20,638 bases of DNA, taken from contig JALQSY010000014.1 of NCBI GenBank assembly GCA_023264215.1, positions 1 to 20,638 of the forward strand, in the 5' to 3' direction. Below, piece after piece: positions 13,491 to 19,544 of the stretch; positions within the stretch are counted from its first letter, which is position 1, and every line of letters begins with the position of its first letter. Origin of the DNA: Candidatus Nanopelagicales bacterium (GTDB lineage Bacteria > Actinomycetota > Actinomycetes > S36-B12). The notes below the pieces were generated by a model that was given only the letters and a program-made list of their open reading frames with translations, had not been told where the DNA came from and did not search any database. The position numbers were made by a program, and so were the translations under genes.

Positions 13491-15064
13491 CGACGGAGGC
13501 GAGGGGCAATCCCGGCCGGCGCCTGACCCTGCCGTGGCAGATCGCGCTGGTGATCGCCTCGGGCGTGCTGCTCGCCTGCGCGTTCCCGCCTATCGGGGCG
13601 TCGCTGCTGGCACCCGTCGCCGTCGCGACCTTCATCCTGGCGACCTATCGCACCACCGTGTGGCGCGGGCTTCTCCTCGGCGCGATCCAAGGCGCTTTGT
13701 CCTTCGGGATCCTGCTGCGGTGGCTGAGCCTGGTCGGTGCCGATGCCTGGCTTCTGCTCACCGCACTGTGCGCGTTCTGGATCGCACTCGTGGGGCTCGG
13801 GCAGGCGTTGGTCACGCGTCTGCGCTGGTGGCCCCTGTGGGTGGCGTCGGTGTGGGTGCTGCAGGAGGCCCTGCGCGATCGCATCCCACTCGGCGGCTTC
13901 CCCTGGGGACGGCTCGCCTTCGCGCAGACCGCCACCACGTTGACGCCCTGGGCAGCGGTCGGCGGCGCGCCCGCGGTCACCTTCGCGACAGCGCTGGCCG
14001 GTGCGGTGCTCGCCTTCGGGATCATCGCGCTGTGGCGGCGGGGAGCCGGGTGGCTGCCGTGGTCCGCCGCCGCCGCAGGGGGTCTGATCATCATCGCTCT
14101 CGCGGGGCTGCTGATCCCGCGACCGGTGACGGGTGAGCAGGGTGTCGGCCCACCGCAGGCTGTGGCCGCCGTCGTCCAGGGCGGGGTGCCATCCACCGGG
14201 ATCTCGGTCAATGACGAGCGCCGCGAGGTCCTGCGTCGCCACGTGGAGCAGACCGTCCGATTGGCCGAGGCGGTGGCCGCCGGCGAGGTGGAGCAGCCCG
14301 ACGTCGTGATCTGGCCGGAGAACGCCGTCGACATCGACCCCTTTCGCGACGCCAGTGTGGCCACGGACATCTCCGCGGCCGCCCGCGCCGTCGGAGCGCC
14401 CATCGTGATCGGCGCGATCATCGACGCCCCCGGAGATCCGACGATGATCGCCAACGCCGGCATCGTGTGGGACCCCGACAGCGGGCCCGGCGACGCCTAC
14501 CTCAAGCGGCATCCGGTGCCGTTCGGGGAGTACATCCCCTTCCGGGCCCTGGTCGCCCCCCTCGTCGGTCGCCTCGACCGGCTTCAGCGCGACATGCGAC
14601 CGGGGGAGGAGCCCGGCGTCCTCGTGGCCGGCGACGTCGTCCTCGGTGACGTCATCTGCTTCGAGGTCGCCTACGACGACATCGTGCGCGACGCCGTCAC
14701 CGCAGGAGGCCGCGTCCTGGTGGTCCAGACCAACAACGCGACTTTCGCGGGACTGGGGCAGCCCGAGCAGCAGGTCGCGATGTCGCGACTGCGCGCGGTG
14801 GAGCACGGTCGGGCCGTCCTCGTCGCGGCCACGACGGGGATCAGCGCGGTCATCGCGCCGGACGGTTCGGTGATCACCGAGATCGGGGAGCAGGACGTCG
14901 GCTACCTGGTCCAGACCGTCCCGCTGCGCGACTCCCTGACCGTTGCTGACCGACTCGGCACCGTGCCCGAGTGGCTGCTTGCGGCGGTCGGGGTCGCGGC
15001 GATGATCTGGGCCGGGCTGCGGCACCGGATGCCACGACGCGATCGCCGGACGCTGCCCGCATAG
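13487..15064 (+). CDS. lnt: Apolipoprotein N-acyltransferase Lnt
   Basis: Lnt adds a third acyl chain to the N-terminal cysteine of lipoproteins at the outer face of the membrane. The 525-residue protein has several hydrophobic segments between about 15 and 215 and then a nitrilase-like catalytic domain (about 225-490), closed by a final membrane segment near 500-515. The catalytic triad is recognisable: Glu278 in WPENAVD, Lys340 in YLKRHPVPFGEYIPFR and Cys391 in GDVICFEVAYDD. The ATG at 13487 forms a 4-nt ATGA overlap with the amidohydrolase stop; a GTG two codons earlier is the alternative. The mannosyltransferase gene follows after 9 bp; in M. tuberculosis the two activities are fused in one protein (Ppm1), while here they are separate. 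Confidence 0.93.
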   Translation: MTTEARGNPGRRLTLPWQIALVIASGVLLACAFPPIGASLLAPVAVATFILATYRTTVWRGLLLGAIQGALSFGILLRWLSLVGADAWLLLTALCAFWIALVGLGQALVTRLRWWPLWVASVWVLQEALRDRIPLGGFPWGRLAFAQTATTLTPWAAVGGAPAVTFATALAGAVLAFGIIALWRRGAGWLPWSAAAAGGLIIIALAGLLIPRPVTGEQGVGPPQAVAAVVQGGVPSTGISVNDERREVLRRHVEQTVRLAEAVAAGEVEQPDVVIWPENAVDIDPFRDASVATDISAAARAVGAPIVIGAIIDAPGDPTMIANAGIVWDPDSGPGDAYLKRHPVPFGEYIPFRALVAPLVGRLDRLQRDMRPGEEPGVLVAGDVVLGDVICFEVAYDDIVRDAVTAGGRVLVVQTNNATFAGLGQPEQQVAMSRLRAVEHGRAVLVAATTGISAVIAPDGSVITEIGEQDVGYLVQTVPLRDSLTVADRLGTVPEWLLAAVGVAAMIWAGLRHRMPRRDRRTLPA

Positions 15065-15067
15065 GCT
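15062..15067 (+). promoter_or_regulatory. Putative -10 element for leaderless ppm
   Basis: TAGGCT fits TANNNT and is followed by six bases (CAGGCT) and the GTG at 15074. Its TAG is the lnt stop codon. It could give ppm a transcript independent of the upstream operon. Confidence 0.4.
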
Positions 15068-15073
15068 CAGGCT

Positions 15074-15805
15074 GTGCCTGCCCGCGTCCTGGTCATCATC
15101 CCGACGTTCAACGAGTCGGAGAGCCTTCCCGCGGTCGTCGCGCGCCTGCGCGCCAGCGTGCCGGACGCGGACATCCTCGTCGCCGATGACAACTCCCCGG
15201 ACGGCACCGGCGACCTCGCCGACCGGCTGGCCCGAGAGGACTCGCGCATCCATGTGCTGCACCGCCCCGGCAAGCAGGGCCTGGGCAAGGCCTATCTGGC
15301 CGGCTTCGCCTGGGGCCTGGAGCGCGGGTACGACGTGCTGGTGGAGATGGACGCCGACGGTTCGCATCGACCGGAGGAGCTGCCCCGCCTGCTCGCCCAG
15401 ATCGAGCACTCCGATGTGGTCCTCGGCTCGCGCTGGGTCCCGGGCGGCTCGGTCGTCAACTGGCCGATGTCACGGCGCATCCTGTCCCAGGGGGGCAGCC
15501 TCTACACCCGCCTCGCGCTGGGGATCCCCACGCGGGACGCGACGGGTGGCTTCCGCGCCTATCGCGCGAGCGCCCTGCGGGCCCTGGACCTGGGGACCGT
15601 CGACTCCAACGGCTACTGCTTCCAGATCGACCTGCTGTGGCGCGCCCTGCAGCGAGGACTGGTGGTGCGGGAAGTGCCCATCACCTTCGTCGAGCGGGAG
15701 GCGGGTACGTCGAAGATGAGCGGGCGCATCGTGAGGGAGGCCCTGGTCAACGTGGCGCGCTGGGGCACGGCCTATCGCTGGCGACAGGTGAGCGGGCGCC
15801 GATGA
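15074..15805 (+). CDS. ppm1: Polyprenol-phosphate mannosyltransferase (Ppm synthase)
   Basis: This GT2-family enzyme transfers mannose from GDP-mannose to polyprenyl phosphate, giving the donor for extracytoplasmic mannosylation (lipoglycans, O-mannosylated proteins). The 243 residues are one dolichol-phosphate-mannose-synthase-type catalytic domain with no membrane helices: IIPTFNESE (8-16), [10 protein letters not shown] (36-45), the DXD-containing EMDADGSH (91-98), [20 protein letters not shown] and EVPITFVER. Being soluble, it probably needs a membrane partner; in M. smegmatis the separate Lnt-like protein is reported to stimulate it, and lnt lies directly upstream here. The GTG at 15074 is chosen because conservation begins within five residues of it and a -10-like hexamer lies six bases upstream. 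The stop overlaps the start of fxsA (ATGA). Confidence 0.92.
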   Translation: MPARVLVIIPTFNESESLPAVVARLRASVPDADILVADDNSPDGTGDLADRLAREDSRIHVLHRPGKQGLGKAYLAGFAWGLERGYDVLVEMDADGSHRPEELPRLLAQIEHSDVVLGSRWVPGGSVVNWPMSRRILSQGGSLYTRLALGIPTRDATGGFRAYRASALRALDLGTVDSNGYCFQIDLLWRALQRGLVVREVPITFVEREAGTSKMSGRIVREALVNVARWGTAYRWRQVSGRR

Positions 15806-16230
15806 TGAGGCGCCTGGGCTGCGCGGTCGCGATCGCCTATCCCATAGTCGAGATCGCACTGGCTGTCGCGTTCGCATCGTGGGTCGGCTGGTGGTGGGTG
15901 CTGGTGTACCTCGTCGTGTGCGTTGTCCTGGGCCTCGGCCTGGTGCGGTACGCGCTCGGAGCGACCGGGCGATCCTTCGGCCTTGCCGTGTCGGCACTGC
16001 GCACGCCAGCCGGGCACGGGGAGGTGCTGGAGATCACGGGCGTGGAACGGACCTCGCTGACGCCGCCCGCGCAGACGCTGCTCATCGTTCCTGCGGGCCT
16101 GCTCATCGCGATTCCCGGGGTGATCACCACGGTGGGCGGCCTGGTGCTGTGGGCTCCGCCGGTCCGCGCACGCATCGCCCGGCGGATCGAGCGGGCCGCA
16201 CGTCGCCTCGAACCCCCGCCGGGGCTCTAG
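15802..16230 (+). CDS. fxsA: FxsA-family cytoplasmic membrane protein
   Basis: A 142-residue membrane protein of the FxsA family, named after an Escherichia coli protein whose overproduction relieves F-plasmid exclusion of phage T7; its ordinary role is unknown. Hydrophobic segments lie at about 7-27, 29-50 and 95-117. The first contains the conserved Pro14-Ile-Val-Glu17 pattern typical of the family. The C-terminus is Arg-rich and probably cytoplasmic. The ATG at 15802 overlaps the ppm stop as ATGA (a second ATG follows at once). The TAG stop shares a CTAG palindrome with the stop of the convergent rbpA. An fxsA gene close to ppm1 and rbpA is, as I recall it, also found in mycobacteria. Confidence 0.85.
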   Translation: MMRRLGCAVAIAYPIVEIALAVAFASWVGWWWVLVYLVVCVVLGLGLVRYALGATGRSFGLAVSALRTPAGHGEVLEITGVERTSLTPPAQTLLIVPAGLLIAIPGVITTVGGLVLWAPPVRARIARRIERAARRLEPPPGL

Positions 16231-16574
16231 GCGGTCTTGCGCCGCTGGCTCTCGCGCAGGAGGGCGATGCGCTCCTCGAGAAGCACCTCGAGGTCCTTGA
16301 TGGTCCGACGCTCCATGAGCATGTCCCAATGCGTGCGGACGGGTCGCGAGGGCGCCTCCTCCGGACGCGTTGCGGCACGCTGAAGTGCCTCAGCGCCGCA
16401 TCGGCACTGCCACAGCACGGGGATGTCCTCGGCTTCGGTGGAGAAGGGCACGGTGGTCGAGTGCCCGCGAGGGCAGTCGAAGGTCACCAGGATGCGCTCA
16501 GCGAGCGTCACGTGATCGTCGTTCTCGTAGCTCGTCGCACCCAGCCGGGTACCGCGCAGGCTGCTCTCGGCCAT
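16227..16574 (-). CDS. rbpA: RNA polymerase-binding protein RbpA (zinc-type)
   Basis: RbpA binds RNA polymerase and the principal sigma factor and stabilises the open promoter complex; it is confined to actinobacteria. The 115-residue product shows the N-terminal LRGTRLGATSYE, a central RbpA core domain and the C-terminal sigma-interacting block RTHWDMLMERRTIKDLEVLLEER. The core holds Cys34-Pro-Arg-Gly-His38 and Cys57-Arg-Cys59, suggesting the zinc-binding form described in Streptomyces coelicolor rather than the zinc-free mycobacterial form; the second pair here is CxC. The ATG at 16574 is chosen from GGGAG five bases upstream and from the family N-terminus; in-frame codons farther upstream are unsupported. 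It is driven by a SigR-type promoter and converges on fxsA with a 4-nt overlap. Confidence 0.95.
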   Translation of the reverse strand: MAESSLRGTRLGATSYENDDHVTLAERILVTFDCPRGHSTTVPFSTEAEDIPVLWQCRCGAEALQRAATRPEEAPSRPVRTHWDMLMERRTIKDLEVLLEERIALLRESQRRKTA

Positions 16575-16579
16575 GACCA

Positions 16580-16584
16580 CTCCC
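16580..16584 (-). promoter_or_regulatory. Shine-Dalgarno site deciding the rbpA start
   Basis: On the minus strand GGGAG lies five bases before the ATG at 16574. It supports this start over other in-frame codons farther upstream. Confidence 0.7.
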
Positions 16585-16615
16585 ATCCTCGGGGACCTTC
16601 GCCTCATCAGCGATC

Positions 16616-16642
16616 AACGCCTCGGACGCCCGGGGCGTTCCC
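16616..16642 (-). promoter_or_regulatory. SigR/SigH-type (thiol-stress ECF sigma) promoter of rbpA
   Basis: On the minus strand GGGAAC (16642-16637) and GTT (16618-16616, within CGTTG) are separated by exactly 18 bases. This matches the GGGAAT-N18-GTT consensus of Streptomyces SigR and mycobacterial SigH. It implies a start near 16608 and a leader of about 35 bases ending in the GGGAG ribosome-binding site. The rbpA gene of S. coelicolor is known to be SigR-dependent, so the site fits both sequence and gene. Confidence 0.75.
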
Positions 16643-16645
16643 GTG

Positions 16646-16657
16646 GTTCCTGGGAAC
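16646..16657. repeat. Short interrupted palindrome upstream of the rbpA promoter
   Basis: GTTCC-TG-GGAAC forms a 5+5 inverted repeat whose minus-strand copy also puts a second GGAAC nine bases before the -35. It could be a small operator or chance, since GGAAC is part of the promoter motif itself. Confidence 0.25.
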
Positions 16658-16688
16658 TGGCGCAGGAATGACCATCACGCAGGGTCCG

Positions 16689-16705
16689 TCGGGCCGAATG
16701 CCCGA
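16689..16705 (-). terminator. Hairpin downstream of the phosphodiesterase gene
   Basis: TCGGGC (16689-16694) and GCCCGA (16700-16705) form a perfect 6-bp stem with a 5-base loop, beginning 10 bases after the TAA stop of the glycerophosphodiester phosphodiesterase and upstream of the rbpA promoter. No T-run follows, so termination is plausible but not proven. Confidence 0.4.
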
Positions 16706-16714
16706 TCTGTCCGA

Positions 16715-17434
16715 TTATCGGTGGGCGAGCACATCCATGAGCACGCTGGGGGAGTCGGTCATGATGCCGTCGACCCCGAGGTCGAGCAGCGCCGCCATCT
16801 CGTGCGGGGCGTCGATCGTCCACACGTCGACCGCGAGCCCGCGAGCCCGGGCACGCGACAGCAGGCCGTCCCCGGCGACGGGCATCCCCAGGGCCGTCGG
16901 GGGAACCTGGACGCGGGTGACGCGGGGGAGTGACCGGGGCGGCCAGAAGCGCAGGCGGGCGACCTCCCAGGGATGGGCGCCGGACTCAGCGTCGGGCAGC
17001 AGGGTCCGCAGCCGCCCGAGGCGCTGACGCGAGAAGGACGCGATGCACACCCGCGAGACGGCCTGGGCGCGACGCACGGCGTCGGCGATGGCGGTCACCG
17101 AGCCGTCCTCCTTGGCGTCCACGGTCACGTGCGCGTCCGGGAACTCCTCGAGGAGTTCCTCCAGGCGCAGGGGAGCGCTGCCGTCGACGAGCCGTGTCCG
17201 GCGCACGCGATCCCACGTGAGGTCGTGCACCGGGCCCCGGCTGTCGGTGGTGCGGTCCAGGCGGGCGTCGTGCATGAGGACGGCGACACCGTCGCGCGTC
17301 GGCCGGACGTCGGTCTCCAGGAAGCAGATGCCGACCGACGAAGCGTTGCGGAAGGCGGCGAGGGAGTTCTCCGGGGCCTCGCGCGCGCCCCCACGGTGCG
17401 CGTACGCACGAAAGCCGACCGGGGAAGTCCTCAC
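16715..17434 (-). CDS. Glycerophosphodiester phosphodiesterase
   Basis: This enzyme hydrolyses glycerophosphodiesters, the deacylated phospholipid head groups, to glycerol-3-phosphate and an alcohol. The 239-residue protein is a single GDPD TIM-barrel domain. The catalytic and metal residues are visible: His13-Arg14 in AHRGG, Glu22-Asn23 in APENS, Glu40 and Asp42 in FLETDVRPTRDG, and His55 in MHDARLDRTTD. A late VWTIDAP and GVDGIMTDSP complete the barrel signature. No export signal is seen, so it is probably cytoplasmic. A GTG at 17434 is chosen over the GTG at 17470, because the fold begins within ten residues of it and a -10-like CACAAT lies six bases upstream. It is divergent from the aminotransferase gene. 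Confidence 0.92.
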   Translation of the reverse strand: MRTSPVGFRAYAHRGGAREAPENSLAAFRNASSVGICFLETDVRPTRDGVAVLMHDARLDRTTDSRGPVHDLTWDRVRRTRLVDGSAPLRLEELLEEFPDAHVTVDAKEDGSVTAIADAVRRAQAVSRVCIASFSRQRLGRLRTLLPDAESGAHPWEVARLRFWPPRSLPRVTRVQVPPTALGMPVAGDGLLSRARARGLAVDVWTIDAPHEMAALLDLGVDGIMTDSPSVLMDVLAHR

Positions 17435-17440
17435 CCGGGC

Positions 17441-17446
17441 ATTGTG
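17441..17446 (-). promoter_or_regulatory. Putative -10 element for leaderless phosphodiesterase gene
   Basis: On the minus strand CACAAT (one base from TACAAT) is followed by six bases (GCCCGG) and the GTG at 17434. This repeats the leaderless layout seen elsewhere in the window, with an imperfect first base. Confidence 0.35.
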
Positions 17447-17487
17447 GCCCGCGACCGGGCGTGCACGCACGGCGCAGGGTCAAGGAC

Positions 17488-17493
17488 TACGAT
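17488..17493 (+). promoter_or_regulatory. Putative -10 element for the aminotransferase gene
   Basis: TACGAT fits TANNNT in the 116-bp gap between the divergent genes. A start near 17500 would leave a leader of about 50 bases that contains an inverted repeat and ends in GAGGAG. No clear -35 is seen. Confidence 0.45.
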
Positions 17494-17501
17494 CGGCGCA
17501 G

Positions 17502-17512
17502 GGTTCGGAACC
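17502..17512 (+). repeat. Palindrome in the aminotransferase leader
   Basis: GGTTC-G-GAACC is an 11-base palindrome at the predicted transcription start. GGGTTC (17501-17506) can alternatively pair with GAACCC (17517-17522). It may be an operator for a repressor or a leader hairpin. Confidence 0.3.
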
Positions 17513-17539
17513 GCGTGAACCCGCAACCGCACGTGAGCC

Positions 17540-17545
17540 GAGGAG
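17540..17545 (+). promoter_or_regulatory. Shine-Dalgarno site deciding the aminotransferase start
   Basis: GAGGAG lies five bases before the ATG at 17551. It rules against a start 30 codons farther upstream, which would also lie ahead of the putative -10 element. Confidence 0.75.
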
Positions 17546-17550
17546 ACGCG

Positions 17551-18975
17551 ATGACCGCCGACACGAGCATCCGCAATGACGTGACGTGGCCCGCGCACGA
17601 CCCCAGCACCTGGCGGACGATGCCGGACTCCTACACCCCGCTCGACCCCGAGCGCGTGGCCACGCTGCTCGCGGCGGAGTGGGAGAGGTTCGCCAGGACG
17701 ACGCCCGAGTCGGGGGCCCTGAGCGCGCGATCGCGGCGCACCCTGCCGCTCGGCGTTCCCTCCTCGTTCCAGTACTGGGACCCGCATCCGGTGTCCGTCG
17801 TGAGCGCCCAGGGGGCGTGGCTGACCGACGTGGACGGCCGTCGACTGCTGGACCTGTCGATGGGCTTCGGGGCCATGCTCGTCGGTCACCTCAACCCCGC
17901 CGTCGTGGCCGCCGTCACGCAGGCGCTGCAGACCGGCACCCTCTTCGTGACGCCCGCGCCGTCCGCATCGGACATGGCCGATCGCTTCTGCGAGCGCTTC
18001 GACCTCGACCAGGTGCGCTTCGCCAACTCCGGCACCGAGGCGGACATGTACGCCGTGCGCGCCGCGCGCGCCTACACCGGCCGCAAGGCGATCATCAAGA
18101 TCGAGGGCGGGTACCACGGCGGCTACGACGCGCTGAGCGTGTCGGTCAAGCCCGAGCTCGCCGAGGCGGGCCCCGAGGATGCGCCCGTGGCGGTCGTTCC
18201 GTTCGAAGTCGAGGCCGGCACCGTCTACCCCGTCCCGTACAACAGCCTCGAGCGGCTCGCCGAGATCCTCGACGAGCACGGCACCGAGATCGCCGCCGTG
18301 GTCATGGAGCCGGTGCCCGAGAACATGGGCATCGTCCTGCCCGATGCCGGCTACCTCGCCGGCGTCCGCCAACTGTGCGACGAGCACGGCGTGCTGCTGG
18401 TCTTCGATGAGGTCAAGACCGGGCTCACCGCCGGCTACGGCGGCGCCGCGCAGCGTCTGGGGGTCAAGCCCGACCTGGTCACCCTCGCCAAGAGCATCGG
18501 CGGGGGACTGCCGCTGGCCGCCTTCGGCGGCACGGCGGAGGTCATGGCGACCGTGACCGACGGCCGCATGCCCCACTTCGGCACCTACAACGGCAACCCG
18601 CTGGTGATGGCCGCGGCCGCAGCCGTCGACGAGGTCTGCACCCGCCAGGCCCTCGCGGCCGCCGAGGAGGTCAACGACAAGGCCCTCGAGGACGCCGACG
18701 CGATCATCCGCGAGTACTCCCTGCCGGCCCACACCGTCGGCTTCGGGGTCAAGGGCGCGATCACCTGGTCGCCGACCCCCGTGCGGACCTACCGCGACTA
18801 CAAGCGCACTGATTTCGGCGCTGCCGAGCTCAGTTGGCTCTGGGGTGTCAACCGCGGCGTGCTCACCCCGCCCGGCCTGGACGAGCAGTGGCTGGTCTCC
18901 CTGGCCCACACCCACGCGGATATGGCCGTGCTCACGGACGAGTTCCGGGACCTGGCCGAGGCGCTGCGGTCCTGA
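17551..18975 (+). CDS. Class III PLP aminotransferase (glutamate-1-semialdehyde-aminomutase-like)
   Basis: A 474-residue fold-type I PLP enzyme of the omega/class III aminotransferase family. The cofactor lysine is Lys314 in LAKSIGGGLPL, and Asp286 in LLVFDEVKTG should contact the pyridine nitrogen. NSGTEAD and EGGYHGGYD provide the phosphate-binding and ring-stacking residues. The overall pattern is nearest to HemL-like proteins. However, it has an N-terminal extension of about 55 residues and lies apart from any heme gene, so a role in tetrapyrrole synthesis is unlikely; an amino-acid, diamine or amino-sugar substrate is possible. The start follows the GAGGAG site. It is divergent from the phosphodiesterase gene and 34 bp upstream of the HAD phosphatase, which appears to have its own promoter. 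Confidence 0.88.
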   Translation: MTADTSIRNDVTWPAHDPSTWRTMPDSYTPLDPERVATLLAAEWERFARTTPESGALSARSRRTLPLGVPSSFQYWDPHPVSVVSAQGAWLTDVDGRRLLDLSMGFGAMLVGHLNPAVVAAVTQALQTGTLFVTPAPSASDMADRFCERFDLDQVRFANSGTEADMYAVRAARAYTGRKAIIKIEGGYHGGYDALSVSVKPELAEAGPEDAPVAVVPFEVEAGTVYPVPYNSLERLAEILDEHGTEIAAVVMEPVPENMGIVLPDAGYLAGVRQLCDEHGVLLVFDEVKTGLTAGYGGAAQRLGVKPDLVTLAKSIGGGLPLAAFGGTAEVMATVTDGRMPHFGTYNGNPLVMAAAAAVDEVCTRQALAAAEEVNDKALEDADAIIREYSLPAHTVGFGVKGAITWSPTPVRTYRDYKRTDFGAAELSWLWGVNRGVLTPPGLDEQWLVSLAHTHADMAVLTDEFRDLAEALRS

Positions 18976-18998
18976 CGCCCCTCATGGGGTATCGCCGA

Positions 18999-19004
18999 TA
19001 ACGT
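18999..19004 (+). promoter_or_regulatory. Putative -10 element for the HAD phosphatase gene
   Basis: TAACGT fits TANNNT in a locally AT-rich stretch (GATAACGTACATTATG) and lies five bases before the ATG at 19010, suggesting leaderless transcription. No Shine-Dalgarno sequence is seen. Confidence 0.4.
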
Positions 19005-19009
19005 ACATT

Positions 19010-19525
19010 ATGTCGCATCACGGAGCGGGACCCTCCCCGTCCGAGGGCAGCCCCATCGCCGTGATCGACATCGACGGTGTCCTGGCCGATGTGCGCCACC
19101 GCCTGCACCACATCGCCGGCCGGCCGAAGGACTGGGACTCGTTCTTCGCCGAGGTGGACCGCGATCCGTTGCTCGCGGCCGGCGCGCGGGCGGTCGCTCA
19201 GGCCAGCGCCGACGGACTGCGGATCGTCTACCTCACCGGTCGGCCCGAGCGGTCTCGGAGCGCGACTCAGGCTTGGCTGGAGCGCTGGCATCTGCCCGCA
19301 GGACGGCTCGTCATGCGATCGGACCGCGACCGCCGACCGGCCCGGATGTTCAAGGTGGAGCAGCTGGAGCGGTTGAGCGCCGTGTCCGACGTGGCGTTCC
19401 TGCTCGACGACGACGATGCGGTGTGCGATGCGGCCGAGCGTGCGGGATTCACCGTGCGTCGCGCCGACTGGGTCGATCGCGGCGAGGATCTGCGCACCGC
19501 CCAGGACGTCACGGGCCGCACCTAG
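19010..19525 (+). CDS. HAD-superfamily phosphatase, polynucleotide 3'-phosphatase-like
   Basis: A 171-residue haloacid-dehalogenase-type hydrolase. The nucleophile motif is Asp20-Ile-Asp22-Gly-Val, motif II is Thr76 in YLTGRPE, the lysine is Lys115 in MFKVEQL, and the acidic motif IV is 133-136 (LLDDDDAV). The small size without a large cap domain, and the pattern WDSFFAEVDRDPLLAAG after the nucleophile, resemble the 3'-phosphatase half of T4-type polynucleotide kinase and related small phosphatases; the substrate is nonetheless unproven. The ATG at 19010 is chosen because the fold starts at residue 17 and a -10-like element precedes it; a longer frame reading back into the aminotransferase gene lacks similarity. 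It converges with the antiporter gene 15 bp away. Confidence 0.83.
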   Translation: MSHHGAGPSPSEGSPIAVIDIDGVLADVRHRLHHIAGRPKDWDSFFAEVDRDPLLAAGARAVAQASADGLRIVYLTGRPERSRSATQAWLERWHLPAGRLVMRSDRDRRPARMFKVEQLERLSAVSDVAFLLDDDDAVCDAAERAGFTVRRADWVDRGEDLRTAQDVTGRT

Positions 19526-19544
19526 CGCGGTGTTCAAGCGCTAG
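19522..19544. terminator. Bidirectional hairpin between convergent genes
   Basis: CTAGCGC (19522-19528) pairs with GCGCTAG (19538-19544) around a 9-base loop. Each arm holds the TAG stop codon of one of the two converging genes. It may end transcription from both sides, though no T-run is present. Confidence 0.45.

Noticed and set aside
12956..15409. An 817-codon open frame on the minus strand opposite the amidohydrolase, lnt and ppm
   Set aside because: Low-complexity, charged composition without domains; it is the mirror of codon bias in three well-supported genes.
16209..16226. Possible hairpin around CCCC-CGCC-GGGG at the end of fxsA
   Set aside because: It has a short stem with a mismatch inside coding sequence; in DNA this GC-rich such runs are expected.
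17461..17550. Earlier start for the aminotransferase
   Set aside because: It would lie upstream of the predicted promoter and has no ribosome-binding site, whereas GAGGAG precedes the ATG at 17551.
18978..18989. CCCC-TCAT-GGGG hairpin after the aminotransferase stop
   Set aside because: The stem is only four base pairs and no T-run follows; too weak to call a terminator.
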